A DNA stretch of 64,000 bases from Sabellastarte sp. h YS-2021 (GCA_964017235.1 OZ024931.1:103930221-103994220), one strand, 5' to 3'; numbered from the stretch's first letter, positions 47,340 to 59,885 are shown. A program made the numbers and translations. The notes: a model not told the origin generated them from the letters alone.

Positions 47340-48149
47340 TCAAGCACCACGGAGAACACCAGGGGATGATCCAGACTTAGGTGGGTATACTTTGTTGTAC
47401 AGGTAGGTTTTAAACTGCTTTCTGAAAGAGGCCAAGGATGGAGAGGCACGAATCTCATCTGGAAGAGCATTCCACACAGTGGGAGCATCAAAAGCAAAAC
47501 TATAACCAAACTGTTTGATAGATTTATGCACAGAAGGGTAGAACTTTGGAATGACAAGGAAATTGCCACCACTTTGGCTGCGCCTGGTGCTGTAAGAACT
47601 GGTGTAAGAAGAAAGATATGGAGCAAAATATCTAGGAAACCCTGTGTGTGGAAACTTGTAAACAAGTGTGGCTGTCTTAAAAACCATGCACTTTTCAACA
47701 GGAAGCCAATGCAATTTCTTAAGCACAGGAGTTATACTGGTGTATCGACTGGTGTTAGATACAATTCTGGCTGCACTATTTTGGATGCACTGTAAGTTGC
47801 ATAGATTGAACTTAGAGAGGCTCCTGAAAAGTGAGTTGCAGTAATCCAACCGACTAATAAAAAGAGCATTAGCCACAAGTACAGAAACATCATGAGTAAG
47901 AAACCGCCTGACATGTCTGAAATCACAGAGTTTGACAAAACAACTTTTGCAGACATTCTGAACGTGCTTAGACAAGGAAACATCTGAATCGAACCACACA
48001 CCCAAATTCCTGACTGAGTCAACAGGGCAAAGTGGACTACCCAAGGTATCAATTGGAAAACAAGCTTTCAGCTTGTCCCTCTGTCTCTTCGAACCAAAGA
48101 TGATAAACTCAGTCTTGTCGGGATTCAGTTTGAGCTTGCTAGTAGACAT
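47340..48149 (-). pseudogene. C-terminal part of the subfamily A LINE reverse transcriptase
   Basis: A 269-codon open stretch. It starts in the RT thumb region (STSKLKLNPDKTEFIIFGS, VRNLGVWFDSD), continues through SRLDYCNSLFRSLSKFN, then NSAARIV and KKLHWLPV, and ends with the FRKQFKTYLY block common in CR1/L2 proteins. It is part of the larger element, not a free gene. The Met at 48149 is not a natural start; the protein would have continued upstream. Confidence 0.85.
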
Positions 48150-50082
48150 CCACTCTGTAACATCATTAACATCAACCTGTTCAGTTGTTCAAAGGCAGCA
48201 GATGCATTCTTCTGGGATAAATGGACATAAACTTGGCTGTCGTCTGCATAAAAATGAAACTTTATTCCTTTATGTTTACCAATAATCAAGCTGAGGGGGG
48301 TGGTGTACAATAAAACAACAAAGGGCCCAGGACCGAACCTTGGGGTACGCCAAATAGGACTTTACAAACATTTGACAAAGTAGAACCAATTTTTATTGAC
48401 TGATAATGGTCTGTCAGGTAGGAAGTGAAACATTTCAGAACAGAGCCACCGACGCTGAACCAAATATGGAGGCAACTGGGAAGAGTGGAATGATCTATGG
48501 TTATCAAAGGCGGCAGACATGTCTAGCAATACTAAGGCAGTGGGTTCACCTCTTGACAAAGATAAGTGAACTTCGTTTTTTTTTTAGAAAAGAGCTGTCT
48601 CTGTTAAGTGACCTGCTTTATATGCCAACTGGTACGGGTTGTCTAAGTTATGGACATGGATATGTTCTAACAGCTGCTTAGCAACCACACGTTCTACCAA
48701 TTTAGATATGAAACTGAGACCAGATACAGGGCGATAATTCTTGAGGTCGTCAGAAGGACGATTTGCCTTTTTAATAAGAGGAGTGACTACAGCAGTTTTG
48801 AAAGCATCAGGAACACATCCCTCCATGAGCGAACAATTGACCAGCTTAGTAAGAGATGGTAGCAATATATCAATGCATTTGTTGATAAGAAATATTGGCC
48901 AAGGATCTAACAGGCAGGATTTTGTTGGTGAGGATTTAATTATTTTACCGACATCATCTTCAGAAACTTGCCTAAAGACAGTAATTTTTGGAGGATCTGA
49001 TGGAGGGTGAACCTCATTTTCAGTGCCAGATGGAGCAAAAGTATCTTTAATTTTCTTGATTTTGTTTGAAAAAAGGAGACAAACTGGTCAGCCAATGACT
49101 TTTCAGACTCATGCGATGGAAGTGTCCCATCAGAGACCCTGTTCAAGGTTTTATGCAGCTCACGCCATAGTTTTCTGGAATCATGACTATCAGTTTGCTG
49201 TAATAGTCGGACTTATCATTGTTTACAAGTGCATATACAAGTGCATTGAAGCCAACTTCTGTTCAGTGGATTTTTGGCCCTACACCAAGTTCTCTCAAAT
49301 TGGCGCCTAAGGGACTTTGCACGTCGATAAGCATCAGATATCCAATCCGCAGAATATTTCTTTGTCAGTCTAGATATGAGAGGTGCATGCCTGTCAAGAA
49401 TATTGCCTAAATCATGTACATATTGTTCATAAAAATCAACTACAGCATCAGCAGGGGACTTAATGAAGGAAGTATTTTTGAGATCTGAGCGGAAATCAGT
49501 CATGTTGATATGGTGGTACCTTCTGTATTGAACTTTACTTTGAATATGAGCTACTTGATGAGGGAAGGCAATTAAGCATTTGACTAATGCATGATCAGAT
49601 ACAAAATCGCAAATTTTGATATCAACAATAGCATCCTGATCACTGGGAGATAGAATGAGGTCAAATATGTGGCCGTGCAGATGAGTAGGTTGATTGACTA
49701 ACTGTGTCAGATCACATGAATCAAGACAGGTCATAAATTTATAACTGTCACCAACTGGAACATCAACATGAATATTGAAATCACCACAGATATAATATGA
49801 AGAGTTAATAGATGACAGGAAACCAACAAATGACATGAATTCTTCGTAGATTTAGGCAAGCAACACTGAACGGCCATGAAGCCCAATTGACACAACCATA
49901 TTCTCAAATGACTGGTAGAGGGGAGATTCAATTTTATTGTGTCTATAGGAGGATCTAATGAAAAAAACAACACCACCACCAATACCTGAGGAATGAGGCC
50001 TGTGAGGAAAAATAAAATCAAGAGGAGTTATAGACCATCTAAAGCTGGATGAATCAAAGGGTTGAATATGGGTCTCCATAAT

Positions 50083-50244
50083 TCAGAGAAAGTCAAGGTC
50101 ATTTGAAGCAACTGTATCTGCTAGGAGTGGACCCTTATTCCTTACGGATCTGGCATTTAGCACACCAAGTGTGAGTGGACCAGGGTTAAGGGACACATCT
50201 CCTCCCAGTAGCAGTAATAACAAAAGCCCTCTTCTATTAACCAT
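50083..50244 (-). CDS. N-terminal leader of the LINE protein with a 2A-like motif
   Basis: The ATG at 50242-50244 opens a frame of 53 codons. It encodes a short basic start (MVNRRG), seven Leu in a row, then GGDVSLNPGP (motif codons at 50176-50202), then LTLGVLNARSVRNKG, the usual start of an APE endonuclease. The canonical 2A motif is D-V/I-E-x-N-P-G-P; here Ser replaces Glu. Known: 2A-like motifs sit at the N-termini of some APE-type LINEs in marine invertebrates and make the ribosome skip the Gly-Pro bond; a hydrophobic leader just before the motif can act as a signal sequence. The frame is closed by a TGA at 50083-50085, where the family has a Cys-Leu-Thr-Glu-Thr-like block, so the copy is broken here. 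Activity is inferred only. Confidence 0.72.
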   Translation of the reverse strand: MVNRRGLLLLLLLGGDVSLNPGPLTLGVLNARSVRNKGPLLADTVASNDLDFL

Positions 50245-50584
50245 GGTTGAAAATTTTCAACAGAAACAAATATATGAAAATTTTTTTGCAATTCTAATCA
50301 ATGGAGGACATGATGATACTCTAGTGTTGAACCACTCATACCTGTGAGCCAGGACAACAGTAAACAGTGCAATAAAGAAGAGTACCCAAAGACAAAACAT
50401 GACTGGTGGGATTGTTCATGAGTAAGAAGCCCTAAACCTACGCTCAACAGTGGGGGGCCTCAAGAAATATATCCCTACACCTCAACACAGTCGTGATTTT
50501 TTGTCCAGTGGGTTTATTGTACATTTAGTTCACACATTCAAACAGTGATGCAGGAAGCCCCCATTATGGGCATTTTAAAACTGC

Positions 50585-50830
50585 TACCTCTGTCAAGGAG
50601 AGTTTTTTTGGGGAGTATTCATTACTTTGTAATTTTTTTTTCAAAAGCATATTACTCAGTCTGTTTGCTTATTTGCAACTTTGTTTATTTACAGCATAAC
50701 TCCAAAATTACTACACAATTCGTTGTGAATTTGGGGGGAGCATCATAATTGTTACAAGGAAGAACTGATTCACATTTGGACCCGAGTGTGTCAATATCCT
50801 TGATTCTGGAGCATTTTAGTTAAGTTACCA
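50585..50830 (+). repeat. Dispersed non-coding repeat (CCGCCAAGGAGGTT type), diverged
   Basis: CCTCTGTCAAGGAGAGTTTT, then CTGTTTGCTTATTTGC, then ACAGCATAACTCCAAAATTA follow the same order as the 27.4 kb and 20 kb copies. The end is hard to place. Confidence 0.45.
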
Positions 50831-51150
50831 CAGAAATCAATGAGATCATTTACTTAATGTGGTGGACCTTACATATTGACCTCACAACCTATGCCTAGTG
50901 TGGCAACTTTGCAAAAATTTTGCAAAGTATGCATTTGGCTCGCCGCCGATAGCTCTTCTTTCTTTGTCTGACTGTTTGTCTCTGTGTGTGGTTATTCAAA
51001 ACTAATGAATGTATCTTTATAAAGAATTTAAGTTGAACGACTTGGTCTAAGGGAGAATTTATTGAATTTAGAGAAATATAAGAATCATGCTCTAAATACA
51101 AATAAATCATAACTTTTTAACATTCCTATTTTCAACAATTCGGGTTTTTT

Positions 51151-52222
51151 TATCTCCCGCCAGTGGCCAAAGACCGTGGTCGGGAGATTATAAAACTCCT
51201 TCCATATGTGAGTCTGTGGGTCCGTTCGTCACGTTTTTACATAAACCTTAATATCTCATTTATTTATCAAGATATCTTCACCAAATTTGAAGGGAATGTT
51301 TATGGCTATAAAAACCTCGCTGTGCAAAATTTTGGCCTCATTTTGAAAACACAATGGCCGCCATAGCCAATTGTTTCAAAATCATAAAGGTGCTCAAAAT
51401 CTTGAAATATTCCAGCTAGCTTCATCAAATGAGCACAAACGTTATATGGCTAGAAAAGCTAGCCTAATAGTAATTTTGGGCTAGTTCAAAAACAAAATGG
51501 CCGCTATATCAATGTTCAATGTCAAATGGGGTTATCCTATTAAAAACCCTTATATCTTCTCTAATATTACCCCTAGAGGTTCGGAATGTAAATACAAGTT
51601 ATAGGAAGTCATGGCCTGGGAATCTTTTTCCAGGTGTTAAATTTGACCTTTGACCCCTGCTTCAAGGTTAAATGGGGTCATCACACAAAAACGTCCTTAT
51701 TTCTCCCTTATTATTGGTGCTATGGCTTCAAAATATAAAGACAGACCATGAAAAGTCCTGGCCTACAAAGTTTTGCCTGAGAAAAAATTTGTCCTTTTTA
51801 AAAACAAAATGGCTACCATAGCCAATTATTTCAAAATCATTAAGATGCTCTAAAACTTTAAATATTGCAGCTAGGTTCATCAAATTTGCACAAATGATAT
51901 ATGACTAGGAAAGTTAATCTGATAGTAATTTGGCCTAGTTTTGAAAACAAAATGGCCGTCATATTACATGTTTATGTTAAATGGGATTATCCTATTAAAA
52001 AGGCCTTATATCTCCCTTATTATTGCTACTAGGGGTTCCGAATGTGAAAACAATTTATAGGAAGTCATGGCCTGAGACTCTTTTCCAATTGCTGACTTTT
52101 ACCTTTGACCCCTATTTCAATGTCAAGTGGGGTTATCTTACTACAAAGGCCTTATATCTCCTTTAGTTCTCCATTATTACTGATCCTAAGGCCGGAGATA
52201 ACCGCTGCGACAGTGGCCTTGT
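51151..52222 (+). repeat. Non-coding repeat element with two tandem units of about 455 bases
   Basis: Unit starts at 51346 and 51801 read AAAACACAATGGCCGCCATA and AAAACAAAATGGCTACCATA. They share many later words in order (CATAGCCAATT, TATAGGAAGTCATGGCCTG, TTTGACCCC). The left end folds (ATCTCCCG..CGGGAGAT, 51152-51188) and the right end folds (AAGGCC..GGCCTT). Elements of this wording are common in invertebrate genomes. No protein is encoded and I cannot assign a class. Confidence 0.72.
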
Positions 52223-54888
52223 TTTTGCTTGTGATTACTCCAAAAACAACAACTGATCTTTCTGACATATTTGTGTGCACATGACCAAAGGAAAAAATTC
52301 ATTACATTCACACAAGATGACGAGCATATTCTGCATAAACTGTCGTGGTGGAAGTCTGTGCTCTAGAAGTGCATATTTCCATCTGCTTATACCACAGATA
52401 TAACCTAAATCTCACCGTGGTTATACCAATCAAATATCTTCAACAGAAAGTCTATAGCACTTCAGTTAATAAAATAACCACCATCAATCTGTGTTTATGT
52501 TAAGTTACTGTTTCAACAAAGAATTCTGTATCTTATTGCCACTCTAGTGCATTAAGTCTGGCATACTTTTCATTAAGATGAGGTGAATAAGATCCCACGC
52601 TGAGCCGGGGGGATTAGGACGCAGACAATTGAATACCTGTTTTAATTACATAATGGGAAATTGGAACTGTCTTAAAAGTGAACTCCCCAGCCTAAGAATA
52701 CCAACACTTTTTAAGAACAGCATGACCCAGAGATGTTGGCTTTTACTCATAGCTAAAATAGACTTAAAGGTTTCCATGCAGGTATTTGAAACTTGGTAAA
52801 TGCTCCCTGGTTTTATCATAATTAAAAAGGGTCACTTAACTAGTTTGATATAAATTTCACAATAAAACCTTCCTTGCATTTATGTTTAAAAATCATTTGA
52901 GACAGAAAAAAACCAAAATGACCCGTTCTCATATTCTTGAGGATTAATTTATCCCCTTGCCCCCTTTTAACCGACAGTCACCAATGGACATGTGACATGA
53001 TAATGGCAATAAATATCAAGGAATGATGACCAAAGGTCTCTAATATGCGAATCCTGGACCAACAGACAACAGTTACCAAAATGGTTATTTGCATTATGTT
53101 GCCATTTGTTGCATCCGATTAATATGTTCTGGTGAGACAACAGCTTGTTGTGTTTGCTAGATATAAAGCAAAATAATAACTTACATGAAAGGGTGACTTG
53201 TTGATATATTGCATGCAATAGACATTGGATATTGCTAAACCAATGATTATCCATGGATATACTGTTGAGAGTGTGCGAAGGTTAAACGTATTCAGCGTAC
53301 AAAAGCAAACTATACATCACTAAATCTCCCCAAGAGGAAGGAATTTGCAAATAACAGCATCTGAGCTTGCTAACCCCAGCAAGATAGGACTAATGCCAAA
53401 ATAACAAATACCTATGCCCTAAAGTCCCTCCACAAATGCAATTTTGTGAAAATTGTTTTGCACAGTTTAAAACCCCTGTGATGGTTTGGCGAACATGACT
53501 AAACAACACATGGCATCCGCTAAGAAGAACCAACCTGAATCGTACATGAGGCTAACCCCCAAAAAGCCAACTAATATGTTTGCCACACACCTGTACCATA
53601 AATATATGTCATGTGTATTACAGGTTGTATAATTTGTACTGTAGAACATATTTAGAAGTCAGATATTCTTTTTAATGTAGGAACACACTTTGTCACTTCA
53701 ACATAATTTGTGTACATATTTGTCAATCTGTCAACTAAAGAGCAACATAGATGCACTAAGGAAAATGTCACTCCACATTGTAAGGATAAATTGCCTAGGA
53801 AATTGTCTGGGCGAACTAGCAGAACGTGTTTAGAATTTCCCCAAATGTATGCCACCCGTGAAATAAAAGTCAGAGCAATTTGGTAAAGGTCAACACATGA
53901 AAGTTGTATAACTGCTGCCCTTTGGATCAACTTTCCAGGTGACAAGCTGAATGCATCATTAGACATCAGTCACTTGTAGGGGCCTGCTGAGATGAAATCA
54001 CACAAATGAAGCAGAGATGAGTCAGTAAAGCCAATAGACAATAGATAAAATATAAATCTTTTCATTTATATTTGTTTGTAATAGTTGCATAAGTGCTTGG
54101 ATGACATCAGCCCAATACAAAATGGTCAACACATAAGCTTAATCTTTTCAAATATATAAGTTTTGTTGTGAATATACTTCATGTAGAATTTAACATTAAT
54201 TTCCCTGTGGCTTTTTACAGTTATGGTAACTGTTTTCTTATCTCATACACTAGCACCCTCTACCTCTGGAGATTTTTGAATGCATATACTATTCAGACTA
54301 TTCCATGGTGTAAAAATCAAACTCTACTGGAATTGTCTTCTTGTGTTTGTGTACAAAACATTGAACAAGACTGGTTATCTTTGCATTATGAAAGTTTTAA
54401 ATGTACATATTGCTTTACATTATCCGGTTCAACATTATCTTCAACCGGAAACAGCTTTAAAATATTGGTTCCATATTCAAGAACATTCAAGACAGAGGCG
54501 CCAGACTTTAAATAAGGAGGAACATAATAGAAAAGTTCCAAACTTTGCCAAAAAAATTGGGAAATTTCAAATGCATTCTGAACCTGGTGATCAGACAAGG
54601 AACTCTGCGATTCACTTGGGGACCCACTCAATTCCATCTGAACTTGTAGTACCCATGACTTTTAGCACAAACTATACGATTTCAATGTGATTAGACATAT
54701 TGGTGATAAGACATGACAGGCTCATATCCCAGATATGTCATCAATAAAAATGGTGAGTTTTAAGATTCTACACTCTGAACCACTGGGTTTTTCCAAGGAT
54801 TGTTTGAAAACATATATCACTGGAGCCTGGAGCACTTTCATGTAAATTCAAACTACATCACTTCTTAAGTACAAAGGAATCTAATGTA
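52223..54888. other. Interval without a recognisable gene
   Basis: The longest frames (104, 115 and 136 codons near 53652-54690) overlap each other and carry no domain. No repeat can be named. Confidence 0.5.
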
Positions 54889-56860
54889 ATCTACTGCTTT
54901 GCAGGCGCAATATCTTCCCCACAAAGGGGATCTCAGTGAGCTAATTAAACAAAATCATTATCACAGGGAGAGTCGAGGGGCATTCAAGGTCAGTAATCCA
55001 GTATTGTGGGTATTACCAGGAGGGAAGAAGACTAGCTTGGAAAACTATAGTTGAAGAGGTGGATTTTGAGGTGCTTCCTAAAAGATGCAACAGAGGGACT
55101 GTTTCTTATATGAAAGGGGAAAGAGTTCCAAAGGAATTAGAGAAGTGTTTGATTGATTTGGGAACTCTACGGTTGAAAGTGGGGGTTTGAAGTAACTTGA
55201 GTTTGGGGATGATTTGCCTTGTATTTCTGGAGGAGGTGGATTAATTCTCTTAGGTAAACTGTTTGACCTTGGTTGAGAATTTTGTATGTAATGAGGCCAA
55301 TTTTAAATTGTACCTTGTACCTGACTGGGAGTCAATGTGAGAGAATTTAGAGGAATGGGTGACAACCCTGCAGAGTGAGTTTTGGACTAGCTGCAATCTC
55401 CTTAACTCAAAATCAGTGAGCGATAAGAACTGTGAATTGCAATAATCCAATCTTCTGCTCACCAAAGCATTTGCTAACAGAACTGATGTATTCAGGTCTA
55501 GAAGGAGACGAATTCTGTAGCTTTCTCTCGCATGAACTCTAGTGGACTTTATGACCTGTGACACGTGGTCTGAGAAATTGAAATTAGAGTCGAACACCAC
55601 TCCGAGGTTCCTGACACTTTGTGCTGGCGAGACCTGATTTCCCAGAGTATTGATAGGGAAGTGAGGGAAGAGTTGTTTTGGGGGGAACCAATGAGAATAA
55701 ACTTGGTTTTGTCTGGGTTAAGTTTTAATTTATTTGTAAACAAGAAATTTTGAATGTTGTTTAGGCAGATCTTTAGTTTTTGTATAGAGTGTGAGAAACT
55801 TGCTGGTGAGAGTGTTATGTTATTTATTTATTTGGGGTTTTACATCGCTTTCAACACTGTACAGGTCATATCACAACGGGTAGTTGGAAGGACAGAGGAA
55901 ACCAGTACATACAGTTCATCAGGGTTCTGTACTGTAAACTGCCAACCAACGGCAAGCAACTACCAGCTTTCCCACTTGAGGCCATGCCGGGAACCGAACC
56001 CCGGCCTCAGAGGTGGGAGGCGAGAGTATTACTAAGAAGAATATCGTTGTGAATATCAAGGAGGGCACTTTCAGTAGAATGTAATTTTCTATAAGCTGAT
56101 TGGACGCCAGTCATAAGGCCGGCTTCATCAAGGAAAGTGGGCCAAGGGTCGAGGGAACATGATTTACTTGGAGAGTTGATAATAATTTTGGTAACTTGAT
56201 CCTCTGTTACAGTAGAAAAAGTGGAAAACATAGGGAGAGGGGAGTCTGGGGTGATGTGTTGCGAATTGAGGGAAGCAGGATATCAAGCATACTTTTTCAA
56301 TTTTTTCTGTGAAGAACTCCACAAATCTGTTAGCTAAAAGCTGGGGGGCTTTATCGATGGGAAGATATTGGCTGTAAGTCTGTGAAACACATCACCCAGG
56401 AAATGCCATAATTTTTGTGGGTTGTGGTGATTGTCCCGAATTTTTGCTTTAAGGAATTGAGATTTGACCTGCATGCAGATTCTGTTGTACTGGTGGACTT
56501 TCTGCATGTACTGGGATCTATTGAAGGTGGATTTATTTCTTCACCAAATGAGTTCAAACAAACGCTTGGTCTCTTTTGCTGCAATTGCGGTTTCGTTAAC
56601 CCATCCCGGGATGTACTTTGCCTTGGTGTGTTTGGTGTGTAGTGGAGCATGTTTGTTGATAAGAGTCAACAAGGTGGTGTGATATTGTTTGTAGAGAGTA
56701 TCAGGTTCTTTGGATGGATTATTAATCAGTTCAGAAGCAAGGAGATCTACTTTCATAGCATTATGAAATGTAGACAGAAGGTGGTGGTGGGAGGTCTGAA
56801 GGGGCAGAAACTGACAACATCAGGGCATTCAATCCCCTGAGTTACTATGGTGCTGGTATG
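54889..56860 (-). mobile_element. CR1/L2-group LINE, subfamily B, internally deleted and split by a SINE
   Basis: Read on the minus strand: the end of the endonuclease and linker (about 56350-56850); an RT start block (SKSCSLDPWPTFL) joined directly to QSAYRKLHSTESALLDIHND, so part of the RT is missing; the SINE at 55819-56033; then LNPDKTKFIL, RRLDYCNSQFLSLTDFELR and NSLCRVV (about 55250-55750); and the terminal GATATTGCGCCTGCAAAGC near 54891-54920. The YADD catalytic region is absent. It is the same subfamily as 6150-6797. Deletions and several frame changes make it inactive. Confidence 0.85.
55819..56033 (-). mobile_element. tRNA-derived SINE, family 1, inserted in the LINE
   Basis: The reverse complement matches 31672-31907 from within the tRNA-like head (GGTGGGAGGCGAGAG in place of GGTGGGAGGTGAGAG) to the AAAT tail. 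The first about 20 bases of the head, including most of the A box, are missing. GAGAGTGTTA just left of the tail resembles GAGAGTATTA at the head side, but that word also belongs to the SINE head, so it is not safe evidence of a target duplication. Confidence 0.88.
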
Positions 56861-57455
56861 CAGCAATGACTAGCTGGATTGCCAGTAAGATATGTAGGAA
56901 AAGTTCAGGGCGTTATATGTTAAAAACTAGACATAAAGTTTGGTGAATTATGTGGATAGTGGGTGTATATTGTAAAAGTGATAAAAGAGATCAAGGGATA
57001 AAATGTGCAGTTTAGATGTGTAATTATCGAGTAATAATGTTAAAAGGGGAGTAAAAGAGGAAAAGGTTATTTGTACTTTTCAACAATAATACTGAGGCAG
57101 AGGTAGGGTAAATTTAATGAGAATATTATGTTAACAGTAAGAATTTTGAAAAACGGTACTTTTTTTGGAAATTTTGGTGTGTATACTAGTAACCATTTTG
57201 TATTGTAACTGGGTCTGTTTGTTCGTCTGTTTCTGTCCTTAAACACAACACAATAGCTATAATTTTACTTAAGGTCATACTTTCACACAAGATAGGGTCT
57301 AACCATAGCTGAGCCCTACACAAATTAGGATCTTAATTAGGATCAGGATCGCAAATCAAGAACTGTTTTTGTAATTTTTCAGCACTACCTGTGGTTTGTG
57401 TGTTCTCATTTGCTAATCGTTTAACATTAATATACAAATAACAGAACAGTAAATT
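56861..57455. other. Interval between two LINE copies, nothing recognised
   Basis: AT-rich DNA without domains. Part of it may be the extreme 5' side of one of the neighbouring LINEs. Confidence 0.4.
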
Positions 57456-59885
57456 GATTGATTGGCTTCTGAATTCAAATCTGTGGTTGATGCCTGCAGT
57501 TTGACCCAATATGTAGACCTAACCATCTTCACGGTACTTTGGACTTGCTTCTTGCTCCTACAGAATTTTCATCTTATCAGAGGTGAACGGTTAATGCTTC
57601 ATCAGCGATCATAAAATTGTTTCTTGCCTAGTTGATTTTCCGTCTGTGGCAAACCATCAGGATAGAATAGTAACCTTATGTCAATATCACAAAATTAATG
57701 TTGATAGACTTAAGAAAGATCTAACGGCCTCTGCATTTCTTGCCTCTTCATCAGATGAGCTTGACACACTCTATGAACAATAAGTCTCTAGCCTGTCAAA
57801 TCTGGATATTAATGCTCCCTTGAAAACTAGGTGTTTCACCAAACCTGCAAACAAACCCACAGGAAACTGTACCAGGCTTAGATGGCAAATAAATAGATGT
57901 AACCATCTACTGAACAAAAATAAGGGGCAATACTATCAGGAGTTAGTCTAAAAGAATAGTTTAGATGACAAGAAGTTGTGGCGAGTATTGAGCAAGGTGT
58001 TGAGTAGTTCCCAGGTCTCTACCCTCCCATCTTGTACTGATGAAAAATCACTGGCTAATCAGTTTGTTACATTTTTCATAGACAAAATTAGAAACACTTT
58101 CAGAAATTGCACATCAAAGTGTGTCCCATTTGAAAAGAAACCACCCTCTTTCAGTTCATTCCAGTTGGTCTCTGAAAGTGAAAGTCCTTAAGTTCATTAA
58201 GGAATCCCGAACAAAAACATGCTCTTTAGACCCTTGGCCCACATTCCTGGTTAAAAGCTGTATTGACATTTTCATTCCATCATTAACTAAACTGATCAAT
58301 TTATCTCTCCAACAAGGTGTGTTTCCAAAACCTTTCAAAATATGCCATAGTTACACCTCTTATCAAGAAGACCTCTCTGCCCAAGGAGGCCCTCTAGAAC
58401 TATCGACCTCTCCGGGCTTAATTTTCTATCAAAACTGGTGGAGCATATAGTTGCTGCTCAAATAAGGTCTCACATTGACTCGAATGATCCTGGAAACACA
58501 TTCCAGTCAGCCTATAAAGCTGGACACTCAATGAAAACTTCCCTGTTGTGTATTCAGAATGAGATACACTTGTCGTTGTCCACGGGCATGCCCACAGCCC
58601 TGGTCCTCCTTGACCTATCGACCGCCTTGACACCATCGACCATGACACACTTCTGAGTTGCCTACTGACAACGTTTCACTTTACTGGCACTGTCCTTAGG
58701 TGGTTTTCCACATATCTCCTGGATCGTTCTTCATCTGTCAAAATTGGCTTAGTGATCTCCGAATGTTTCAAACTTAATTTGGGGGTACCCCAGGGCTCTG
58801 TTCTTGGTCCCTTGTTGTTCTCCCTATACACCTCCCCCTTAGTCTGGTAATTGCTAAATATTTGGATTTCAAATACCATTTTTATGCCGATGATTCCGAG
58901 TTGTACATCCATCTATTGTGCAAAATTACTTCATCAGATGAAGGCCTGTTTGAATGACATCCACACCTGGATGCTTGAAAATAAGCTTAACTTAAATCCC
59001 AAGAAAACAAAGTTTATAGTCTTTGGTTCTATGGATAAGTATAAATGGCTCAAAGCTCTTTCGCTGTGAACATTTTGGGTAACTGTCTCTCCCCAACAGA
59101 TGTTGTTCGTAATCTGGGTGTATTGTTTGACTCTAAATTTAGTTTTACCAATCATGTAAATTCTGTCATTAAATCCTGTTTTGCTAACTTTCGAGATTTT
59201 CATCATATTCAACGCTTCCTCTCATATGACAGTCATGGTATCAAATGCATTGGTCAGTAGTTCTTTGGATTATTGCAATTCTTTGTTTCGCAGTTTGTCC
59301 TTCAAGAATATCACAAGGCTTCAGAATTTCCAAAATTCTTTAGCACATATTGTCTCTGGTGCCTCCAGATTTTCTGACATCACTCCAGCATTAAAGTCTC
59401 TCCACTGGCTTCCTGTTAAACAATGTATCATTTTCAAAACTTTGGTACTAATACATAAGTACCTTACCATTGGCAAGCCAAATACTTTGCTCCTTATTCG
59501 TCTTTATATACATCTGCTGTTAAAACAAGATGTAGTAATCCAGAAAAGATGTTTCTCAAAATTCCCTTCTACATCTCTTCAGTTCATAAATCTAATATTC
59601 ATTTCAATAAGTGTTTCTTATATGCTACTCTTAAACTTTGGAATGATTTGCCACTGGAAATTCAAACTGCTCCTACACTATCATGTTCCAAAAGACGACT
59701 TAAAACTTTTCTGTTTCAGAAATCTTTTCCTCCCTAGGTTTTCTTACTACTGAACACCAATAGTCCACTGGTGATGACCTTATTATGTTTTACAACTTAT
59801 GATTTATGCATTATGATTTGGATGGTGTGCTTTAGAATCCGCGAGATAGGAGATTAAGCACTTGGATATCTGATACCTGATGTGG
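57456..59885 (+). mobile_element. CR1/L2-group LINE, subfamily A-like, 5'-truncated
   Basis: Starts within the endonuclease (SLTQYVD, then a THLHGTLDLLLAP-like block, 57490-57560). The linker follows (DINAPLKTR near 57810), then RT blocks: CSLDPWPTFL near 58220, FQSAYKAGHS near 58500, ALVLLDLSTA near 58600, LGVPQGSVLGPLL near 58780, the catalytic FYADDSE near 58880, LNPKKTKFIVFG near 58990, NLGVLFDSKF near 59115 and LDYCNSLFRSLS near 59265. The end is AGGAGATTAAGCACTTGG, close to the 47.2 kb copy. The missing 5' end is typical of incomplete reverse transcription. Several frame changes and stops make it inactive. Confidence 0.87.

Larger units (their letters stand above)
47216..50262 (-). mobile_element. 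CR1/L2-group LINE, subfamily A, nearly full length
   Basis: Read on the minus strand: an N-terminal leader with a 2A-like motif (50083-50244); an APE-type endonuclease (about 49216-50079, with ETHIQPF, GGGVVFF, CGDFNIHVD and VSDHALVKC); a linker; and a reverse transcriptase (about 48000-48900). RT blocks are LKNYRPVSGLSFISKLVE, ALVLLDMSAAFD, GVPQGSVLGPLLF and the catalytic FYADDSQVY. The C-terminal region (LDYCNSLF.., HWLPV) is open at 47340-48149. The untranslated end has GGGGAGATTAAGCGCTATAA and AATTAGAATTAGAAT. The frame changes several times and there is at least one stop, so it is inactive. No separate ORF1 was recognised upstream; the 5' limit is uncertain. Confidence 0.87.

Noticed and set aside
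47340-48149. An independent host gene encoding a 269-residue protein
   Set aside because: All recognisable blocks belong to the C-terminal end of a CR1/L2-type reverse transcriptase, with the rest of the element directly upstream.
51151-52222. Helitron
   Set aside because: There are hairpins at the ends, but no convincing TC start, no clear CTRR ending after the right hairpin, and no Rep/helicase.
54168-54690. Two overlapping plus-strand frames of 115 and 136 codons
   Set aside because: They overlap in different frames, neither shows a domain, and nothing around them suggests a gene.
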